Source of the DNA: Pseudomonadota bacterium
GTDB taxonomy: Bacteria; Pseudomonadota; Alphaproteobacteria; Rhizobiales; Xanthobacteraceae
DNA length: 7,473 nucleotides
Direction: 5' to 3'
Assembly: GCA_963205465.1 (NCBI GenBank)
Contig: CAUJKG010000147.1
Location: 1-7,473 of the forward strand
A program made the translations under genes and the position numbers. Numbering within the stretch: the stretch's first letter is position 1; every line of letters starts with the position of its first letter. Below, one piece after another: positions 1 through 4,410 of the stretch. Under the pieces are notes generated by a model. It did not search any database and was not told where the DNA came from. It was given only the letters and a program-made list of their open reading frames with translations.

Positions 1-332
1 GCGGCCCGCATATCATGCGCAAACTCCACCGAACCCGGACAATCGATGAAGTGATAGGTTTCGCCCAGGAATTCGGTCGAAGCGATATTGAGTTCGACGC
101 TCATTTTGTGTGCGCGCGCCTCCGCGCCGGCATCGCCGACCGAAGAGCCCGCATCCACATTGCCTGCCCGCGCAATCGCGCCCGTGCGGGCGAGAATGGC
201 CTCCAACAGGGTTGTCTTTCCGGATTGAAACGGACCCACGAGCGCAATGGCGCGCGGTCCTTTTGATCTTATGTCCTGCGTGGTTCCCGCTCCGGCAGCG
301 CCATTGCGCACGGAGCCGTTCTTGTCAGCCAT
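1..332 (-). CDS. EF-G-like translational GTPase, N-terminal 110 residues (3' part off the left edge)
   Basis: This is the 5' end of a gene for a TRAFAC-class translational GTPase related to elongation factor G; the frame is open to the window edge. After a Gly/Ala-rich N-terminal tail (residues 1-25) comes the G1 P-loop GPFQSGKT (33-40), a switch I-like stretch (about 71-86), and a G3 motif DCPGS (97-101) followed by VEFAHDMRA, matching the start of an EF-G G domain. Canonical EF-G has DTPGH at G3; here the catalytic His position is Ser, and the switch I Thr region reads KMSVELN. This points to one of the EF-G-like paralogues found beside true FusA in many bacteria, not to FusA itself. The ATG at 332-330 is chosen because GGGAGG lies about 6 nt upstream. 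The exact role is unknown; a ribosome-associated or translation-stress function is an inference. G4, G5 and domains II-V are outside the window. Confidence 0.85.
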   Translation of the reverse strand, partial: MADKNGSVRNGAAGAGTTQDIRSKGPRAIALVGPFQSGKTTLLEAILARTGAIARAGNVDAGSSVGDAGAEARAHKMSVELNIASTEFLGETYHFIDCPGSVEFAHDMRA

Positions 333-412
333 CGACACCTCCCTGACCCGGTGGTGTCGAGCGCCGCTCGCCCGGCTTGACCGGGTAACCGGCCGAGAGA
401 GGACGGCCGGGT
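332..412 (-). promoter_or_regulatory. Hairpin-rich 5' leader of the EF-G-like gene, covering its ribosome binding site
   Basis: Four inverted repeats lie back to back just upstream of the EF-G-like start. They are 389-395 with 404-410 (7 bp, 8-nt loop), 371-375 with 381-385 (5 bp), 358-363 with 365-370 (6 bp, very tight) and 332-339 with 353-360 (8 bp, 13-nt loop). The last includes the A of the ATG in its stem and splits the Shine-Dalgarno between stem and loop, so it could limit ribosome access. It shares three bases with its neighbour, so the two are partly mutually exclusive. The arms are seen directly in the sequence; a regulatory role is inference. I recognise no known riboswitch class here. 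Confidence 0.4.
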
Positions 413-474
413 AATGATCGTTTCAGCGAAACACTGCGAGCGCAAGCAGATCATGTCTTGCAGCGCAGCGAAGT

Positions 475-515
475 AAAAAAACAAAACGCGGCCCGGAGTT
501 TGTCCGGACCGCGTT
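475..515 (-). terminator. Rho-independent terminator of the DUF992 gene
   Basis: On the minus strand a 13-bp stem (arms 485-497 and 503-515, one G-T wobble, 5-nt loop) is followed by a T-rich tract, TTTTGTTTTTTT. It lies about 31 nt past the DUF992 stop codon. No T tract follows on the plus strand, so it acts for the minus strand only. It should separate this transcript from the EF-G-like gene further on. Confidence 0.88.
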
Positions 516-546
516 ACTGAAGAAAACTTTCGTTTCTTGCAGTCGT

Positions 547-1032
547 TTACTGCAGGTGCAGCTGGCCGACGCCGAGCGAAAGGCCGACACCGACATTGCC
601 TTCGCCCGAGAGCGGCTGCAACGCGACGGTGTTGTGCGAACCGCCGACCAGAATGTTGCCACCGACGCCGAGGCCGAGCGCGATGTTGCCCGATGCACCC
701 GTATAAGTGCCCCGCAGGTCGCCGGGATAGAGGCGGCGGTTATGCGCGTGCACGGCCCAGATCAGGCGGCCGCCGGCGGAAAGATTGAGATCGAGACCGA
801 TACGGCCGATGTCCGCGCGATAGCGGTGCGCGCGGCGGCTGTTGACCGGATAGAACACGCAGCCAGCCGTGCGGATCGAGCCGACGATGAAGCTGACGTT
901 CGGCGCAACCTTGCACTCCAGCGTGCCGACGCGCTCGTAATGACCGCGGCGCGGCTGCGCATCCGCGGGGGCCGCGGCGACAGTGAAGATTGCGGCCAGC
1001 CCGGCCACCAGCGCGAATAGACGACGATTCAT
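547..1032 (-). CDS. DUF992 family exported protein
   Basis: A 161-residue small secreted protein. Residues 1-25 form a signal peptide: MNRR, a hydrophobic core FALVAGLAAIFTVAAA, and a likely cleavage after ADA (about residue 25, before QPRRG). The mature part has the layout of DUF992 proteins of alphaproteobacteria: VGTLEC near 36-40, a second Cys at 58 (TAGCVFYP), IGLDLN and GGRLIWAVHA (about 78-96), GTYTGASGNIALGLGVGGNILVGG region (108-131), then NTVALQPLSGEGNVG. Cys40 and Cys58 could form a disulfide in the periplasm. The Gly-rich C-terminal half with alternating hydrophobic residues suggests beta structure. Function is unknown for the family. The ATG at 1032 is preferred over a longer open frame reaching 1155 because it begins the signal peptide and has AAGGGAG about 9 nt upstream. 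The gene stands alone, with its own terminator. Confidence 0.87.
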   Translation of the reverse strand: MNRRLFALVAGLAAIFTVAAAPADAQPRRGHYERVGTLECKVAPNVSFIVGSIRTAGCVFYPVNSRRAHRYRADIGRIGLDLNLSAGGRLIWAVHAHNRRLYPGDLRGTYTGASGNIALGLGVGGNILVGGSHNTVALQPLSGEGNVGVGLSLGVGQLHLQ

Positions 1033-1190
1033 AAAATACGCTCCCTTTTGCGTGAGCCCCATAACACCGGGCTCGTTCTGCTTTGCATAGCGATGCCGCT
1101 GCAAATAACACGGATTGGGAGAAAAAGTTCCATTTTCGCGGCGGAATTTTGGCAACCAGTGCGCATCCCCCGTATGTGTTGTCGCAGAAC
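1033..1190 (-). other. Intergenic leader/promoter region of the DUF992 gene
   Basis: This 158-bp stretch between the aminotransferase terminator and the DUF992 start must hold the DUF992 promoter. I see the Shine-Dalgarno (AAGGGAG, about 1041-1047) and a 6-bp inverted repeat (1054-1059 with 1069-1074, 9-nt loop) just upstream of it. I could not pick a convincing -35/-10 pair. A minus-strand open frame crosses this stretch in frame with the gene, but it has no signal-peptide character and no good start. Confidence 0.4.
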
Positions 1191-1228
1191 CACAAAGAAA
1201 ATCTCCCGCAGCAAAAACTGCGGGAGAT
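1191..1228 (-). terminator. Rho-independent terminator of the aspartate aminotransferase gene
   Basis: A perfect 11-bp inverted repeat (1201-1211 with 1218-1228, CTCCCGCAG/CTGCGGGAG core, 6-nt loop) is followed on the minus strand by TTTCTTTGTG (1200-1191). It lies about 31 nt after the aminotransferase stop. The T tract is imperfect, but stem strength and position make termination of the minus-strand transcript the best reading. Confidence 0.85.
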
Positions 1229-1259
1229 GCAAAATTTCGAACGCCCGATTCCGTGGGGA

Positions 1260-2462
1260 TTATTTCAGATTGCCGCAGAAACGCTGGATGCGGAGGCCCG
1301 CCTCTTCCAGCTCTTTCTCAGAAGTCGCATAGGAAATGCGGAACGCCGGCGAGGAGCCGAACGCCGCGCCATGCACCACCGCCACACCTTCCGTGGCGAG
1401 TAGTTCTTTCGCAAAGTCCTCGTCGTTCTCGATCTTCTTGCCCGACGGCGCAGTCTTGCCGAGCGTGCCCGCACAGGACGGATAGACGTAAAACGCGCCT
1501 TCCGGCGTCGGGCACTTGATGCCGTTCGCCTGGTTCAACATCGACACGATGAGATCGCGGCGATTCTTGAACGAGACGTTGTGTTTCTCGATGAAGTCCT
1601 GCGGACCGTCGAGTGCAGCAACGGCCGCCCACTGCGAAATCGCGGAAGGGTTCGTGGTCGACTGCGACTGCAGCGTGCCCATCGCCTTGATGAGTTGCTC
1701 CGGACCCGCGGCATAGCCGATGCGCCAGCCGGTCATGCAATAGGCTTTCGACACGCCGTTCAGGGTCAGCGTACGATCGTAAAGCGAAGGCTCGACCTGC
1801 GCCGGGGTCGCAAACTTGAAGCCGTCGTAAACCAGCTTCTCGTACATGTCGTCGGTCAGCACCCAGACCTGCGGATGCTTCTTCAGGACGTCCGTCACCT
1901 TCTTCAGTTCGTCATGCGTATAGGCAGCACCCGAAGGGTTAGACGGCGAGTTGAAGATGAACCACTTGGTCTTCGGCGTGATCAGGCGCTCGAGATCATC
2001 CGCCTGCACCTTGAAACCATATTCGGCCTTGGTCGGCAGTGGCACCGGGGTGCCGCCGCAGAACTGCACGATATCGGGATAGCTCACCCAATACGGTGCC
2101 GGAATGATGACCTCGTCGCCCGGATTGACGGTCGCAACCAGCGCGTTGAACAGCACCTGCTTGCCGCCGGTACCGACCGTAACCTGCGAAGGCTTGTACT
2201 TGAGGCCGTTGTCGCGCTCGAACTTGCGGCAGATCGCGGCCTTCAGTTCGGGGATGCCGTCCACGGCCGTGTACTTCGTCTCGCCGCGCTGGATCGCCGC
2301 GATCGCCGCGTCCTTGATGTGCTGCGGAGTGTCGAAATCCGGCTCGCCGGCGGAGAGCGCGATCACGTCTTTGCCGGCCGCTTTCATCTCGCGCGCGACG
2401 TTGGAAATTCCGATCGTGGGCGACGGCTTGATGCGCGAGAGCGCATCCGAAATGAAGGCCAT
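1260..2462 (-). CDS. aatA: Aspartate aminotransferase (PLP-dependent, fold type I, class I/II)
   Basis: A complete 400-residue cytosolic aminotransferase that moves the amino group between aspartate/glutamate and 2-oxo acids, linking the TCA cycle to amino acid synthesis. Visible landmarks are the N-terminal SAGEPDFDTP (37-46), GTGGKQ (97-102) at the cofactor phosphate site, PAPYWVSYP (121-129), SPSNPSG with Asn175, TDDMYEKLVYDG with Asp204 and Tyr207 against the PLP ring, SKAYCMTGWRIGY with the Schiff-base Lys239 and phosphate-binding Arg247, and PAFRISYA with Arg375 for the substrate alpha-carboxylate. Length and motif order match the rhizobial AatA and class Ib enzymes, some of which also accept prephenate, so dual specificity is possible. 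The ATG at 2462 has GGAG about 7 nt upstream. The gene is divergent from the glycosyltransferase and ends at its own terminator. The symbol is by family resemblance; aspC is used in some genomes. Confidence 0.94.
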   Translation of the reverse strand: MAFISDALSRIKPSPTIGISNVAREMKAAGKDVIALSAGEPDFDTPQHIKDAAIAAIQRGETKYTAVDGIPELKAAICRKFERDNGLKYKPSQVTVGTGGKQVLFNALVATVNPGDEVIIPAPYWVSYPDIVQFCGGTPVPLPTKAEYGFKVQADDLERLITPKTKWFIFNSPSNPSGAAYTHDELKKVTDVLKKHPQVWVLTDDMYEKLVYDGFKFATPAQVEPSLYDRTLTLNGVSKAYCMTGWRIGYAAGPEQLIKAMGTLQSQSTTNPSAISQWAAVAALDGPQDFIEKHNVSFKNRRDLIVSMLNQANGIKCPTPEGAFYVYPSCAGTLGKTAPSGKKIENDEDFAKELLATEGVAVVHGAAFGSSPAFRISYATSEKELEEAGLRIQRFCGNLK

Positions 2463-2582
2463 TTTGGTGCTCCGGATTTGTGCCTTTTGGCGGCGCGGAA
2501 ACTAGTCAAAGCGCCCGGCTCCCGCAACCGGAACTTAAGGCTCCCTCGCCTAAGAAATGCGGAACAGGAAGGCGGATTCGAC
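2463..2582. promoter_or_regulatory. Divergent promoter region between aatA and the glycosyltransferase
   Basis: This 120-bp spacer must carry promoters for both directions. On the minus strand a TTGACT (2511-2506) could be a -35 element for aatA, but no good -10 follows at the usual distance. On the plus strand a short hairpin (2534-2541 with 2548-2554, 7 bp with one bulged A) lies about 28 nt before the glycosyltransferase start, followed by an AGGAAGG-like Shine-Dalgarno near 2566-2572. No operator with known identity was recognised. Confidence 0.4.
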
Positions 2583-3800
2583 ATGAACGGTCTGGCTGAC
2601 GGCATTGCTTCCGGCATCTGGCTCACAGCCGCGCGGCTCCGCGCCTATTCGCTGATTCTGCTGGCCCTCGCGCTGCTGGCGCTCGGCGCCCTGGCCGCGA
2701 CCTCGAACGGCCTGAACGACTATCAGGGCCGGCCGCTCGGCACCGATTTCTCGAACGTCTACGCCGCCGGGAAATACGTGCTGGATGGCAAGCCGGAGGC
2801 CCCCTTCAACCCGCCGCTCCAGCACAAGAAAGAGCAGGAAATTTTCGGGGAAAAGACGCCGTTCTACGGCTGGCACTATCCGCCGATTTTCCTGTTTCTC
2901 GCCGCCGCGCTCGCAAGCCTCCCGTACCTTGCCGCACTGACAATCTGGCAGGCCGCGACGCTGGCGCTCTATCTCGTCTCGATCCGCTCCATTTTGCCGC
3001 GGACGGAAACATGGCTGCCGGCGCTCGCCTTTCCTGCCGTCTTCATCAACATCGCGCATGGGCATAACGGCTTCCTGACCGCAGCCCTGATCGGCGGCGG
3101 CTTGTGGCTCCTGGAACGCAAACCGGTCGCGGCGGGAATCCTGTTCGGCCTTCTGATTTACAAGCCGCAATTCGGCGTCCTCATTCCACTCGCGCTACTC
3201 GCGGGCGGATACTGGCGCGCCTTTACAAGCGCGGGCATCACCGTGGTCGCACTCTGCGCGGCGGCGTATCTCGCCTTCGGCATGGGCGTCTGGGAAGCTT
3301 TTCGCGAAAGCATGACCTTCACGCGCGAGGTCGTGCTGGAACAAGGCCAGACCGGCTTTCAAAAAATCCAGAGCGTATTCGCAGCCGTGCGTCTGCTCGG
3401 CGGACCGGTTGGGCTCGCTTATGCCGCGCAGGCCATCACCTTTGCCGTTGCCGCCTTCTGTCTCATTCGGATCTGGCGGAGCCACGCCGCCTTCGCGCTG
3501 AAGGCTTCGGCCTTGATCGCGGCCAGCATGCTGGCGACACCTTATCTTCTGGACTACGACCTGATGATCGCCGCGCCCGCGATTGCCTTCCTCGCCGCGC
3601 ATGGCCTCGCAAAAGGTTTTGCGCGCTACGAGAAATCCGTGCTGGCTTTTGTTTTCCTTGCGCCGCTGCTCACGCGCGCAATTGCGGAGCAGATATTCGT
3701 GCCCCTCGGCCTGATTGCGCTGATCGCGCTCTTTGCAATTACGCTTCGCCGCGCAGGACTGGACCGGAGAGCGGCGCCAGCCACGCTTCCAGCGCGCTGA
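2583..3800 (+). CDS. GT87 family (DUF2029) polytopic membrane glycosyltransferase
   Basis: A 405-residue integral membrane protein with about ten or more hydrophobic segments (roughly 22-40, 101-118, 120-137, 145-158, 164-177, 184-192, 197-234, 274-296, 305-340, 352-388). It has the GT-C layout: a first membrane segment, then a periplasmic loop with GTDFSNVYAAG (53-63), where Asp55 is the expected catalytic-type acidic residue. Further landmarks are GWHYPP (96-101), AHGHNGFL (158-165), IYKPQFGVLIP (192-202) and ATPYLLDYDL (318-327), all typical of GT87 polyprenyl-phosphate-dependent transferases related to mycobacterial alpha-1,2-mannosyltransferases. The sugar and acceptor cannot be read from the sequence; cell-envelope glycan modification is inference. 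The ATG at 2583 has AGGAAGG about 10 nt upstream. The same frame stays open far upstream, antisense to aatA, but without membrane character. The 3' end overlaps the 3' end of bphO by 62 bp on the other strand. Confidence 0.86.
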   Translation: MNGLADGIASGIWLTAARLRAYSLILLALALLALGALAATSNGLNDYQGRPLGTDFSNVYAAGKYVLDGKPEAPFNPPLQHKKEQEIFGEKTPFYGWHYPPIFLFLAAALASLPYLAALTIWQAATLALYLVSIRSILPRTETWLPALAFPAVFINIAHGHNGFLTAALIGGGLWLLERKPVAAGILFGLLIYKPQFGVLIPLALLAGGYWRAFTSAGITVVALCAAAYLAFGMGVWEAFRESMTFTREVVLEQGQTGFQKIQSVFAAVRLLGGPVGLAYAAQAITFAVAAFCLIRIWRSHAAFALKASALIAASMLATPYLLDYDLMIAAPAIAFLAAHGLAKGFARYEKSVLAFVFLAPLLTRAIAEQIFVPLGLIALIALFAITLRRAGLDRRAAPATLPAR

Positions 3801-4407
3801 AGGTCGCATTCGCGCCCGCGACGACTTCGTTCTGCGCGTCACGCTCCGCCTTGTCGAACAGCGAACCGAGCGAAGCGCCGAATGCACGCCACTCCTGCGC
3901 GGCCTGTTTGCCGTAGCCGGAATAAAAGGAAAGCGCACCGGCAACCGGGCTGCCGAAGTGACGATGCAAATGTTTGCGGATGATCTGGCCGCCGAGCGTT
4001 GCACCCTCGATGACATAAAGCCCGCCCATGCGCCGTTCGAACGAAGACAGAGCAGGAAGCGCAACGTCGGAAATAGAAGCGCTTATGTCGCCTAGCGCAC
4101 GCAGATCTGCATCGAGAAGATGCGTTTTACGCCGGTGCGCAAGTTTTTCCGCAAGATTCGCCGGAAGTTCGCAGAAGATTTGTTCTTCGAATGGAAAATA
4201 GAATTCCCTCAATCGCCGTAGCAGGCTACGATAGTCTTCAAGCGAATAATCTTCAGCGAAGATCGCGCGCATTGGCGGCGATCGCTCGATGGAAGCATGC
4301 GCGCTGGAAGTTTCGAGCCCAAGCTTCGCCATAATTAACTGCGCATCTGCCTTGGGGGAGGGTTCGGTACCTGCGCCGGGAACAGTATCCGGCATTGAGA
4401 AGGTCAT
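3739..4407 (-). CDS. bphO: Biliverdin-producing heme oxygenase BphO
   Basis: A bacterial heme oxygenase, cytosolic, that opens heme to biliverdin IXa with release of CO and iron; biliverdin is the chromophore of the BphP encoded next door. With the start at 4407 it has 222 residues. The proximal heme ligand is His37 in LETSSAHASIE, and the distal-helix signature YVIEGATLGGQII (131-143) holds the Gly-rich turn over the heme. A GYGKQAAQEW segment and a final helix ending in LRGEA complete the fold. The start is uncertain. ATGs at 4407, 4395 and 4332 are in frame, none with a good Shine-Dalgarno. The 4332 start gives 197 residues, close to the usual BphO length, and drops a Pro-rich tail unlike the family. 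The first third is richer in A/T (about 43% GC across 4141-4260) than its surroundings. Family assignment is firm; only the N-terminus is in doubt. Confidence 0.94.
   Translation of the reverse strand: MTFSMPDTVPGAGTEPSPKADAQLIMAKLGLETSSAHASIERSPPMRAIFAEDYSLEDYRSLLRRLREFYFPFEEQIFCELPANLAEKLAHRRKTHLLDADLRALGDISASISDVALPALSSFERRMGGLYVIEGATLGGQIIRKHLHRHFGSPVAGALSFYSGYGKQAAQEWRAFGASLGSLFDKAERDAQNEVVAGANATFSALEAWLAPLSGPVLRGEA
4375..4393. promoter_or_regulatory. Inverted repeat upstream of bphP
   Basis: GCCGG (4375-4379) and CCGGC (4389-4393) form a 5-bp stem with a 9-nt gap, ending 3 nt before the bphP Shine-Dalgarno. It lies between the bphP start and the shortest bphO start, so it could be a shared operator or an mRNA hairpin. 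The arms are short and GC-rich, so chance is a real alternative. Confidence 0.25.
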
Positions 4408-4410
4408 TTG
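4397..4410 (+). promoter_or_regulatory. Shine-Dalgarno and TTG start that set the N-terminus of BphP
   Basis: GAGAAGG (4397-4403) lies 4 nt before TTG (4408-4410). A TGA stop in the same frame at 4396-4398 rules out any longer start. The next in-frame candidates, a GTG at 4453 and a TTG at 4459, have no Shine-Dalgarno and would leave very few residues before the chromophore-binding Cys. The TTG start therefore fits best. The spacer is a little short, which together with TTG suggests modest translation. Confidence 0.72.

Noticed and set aside
413..474. Promoter elements for the EF-G-like gene
   Set aside because: A TTGCGC and small inverted repeats (for example 420-424 with 428-432) are present, but no -35/-10 pair with proper spacing stood out, so no promoter is called.
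556..1020. 154-codon plus-strand open frame opposite the DUF992 gene
   Set aside because: Composition typical of an antisense shadow (Ala/Asp/Arg-rich), no recognisable domain, and the minus strand has signal peptide, Shine-Dalgarno and terminator.
1581..2582. Very long open plus-strand frame upstream of the GT87 start, antisense to aatA
   Set aside because: Arg/Leu-rich translation without domain character. The opposite strand holds a full aminotransferase with all catalytic motifs, and the membrane protein clearly begins at 2583 behind a Shine-Dalgarno. High GC makes such antisense open frames common.
4141..4260. Local GC dip (about 43%) in bphO as a sign of horizontal transfer
   Set aside because: The dip covers only about 120 bp and coincides with a protein segment rich in Phe, Tyr, Glu and Lys; flanking bphO sequence returns to about 58-65% GC. 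Amino acid composition explains it well enough.
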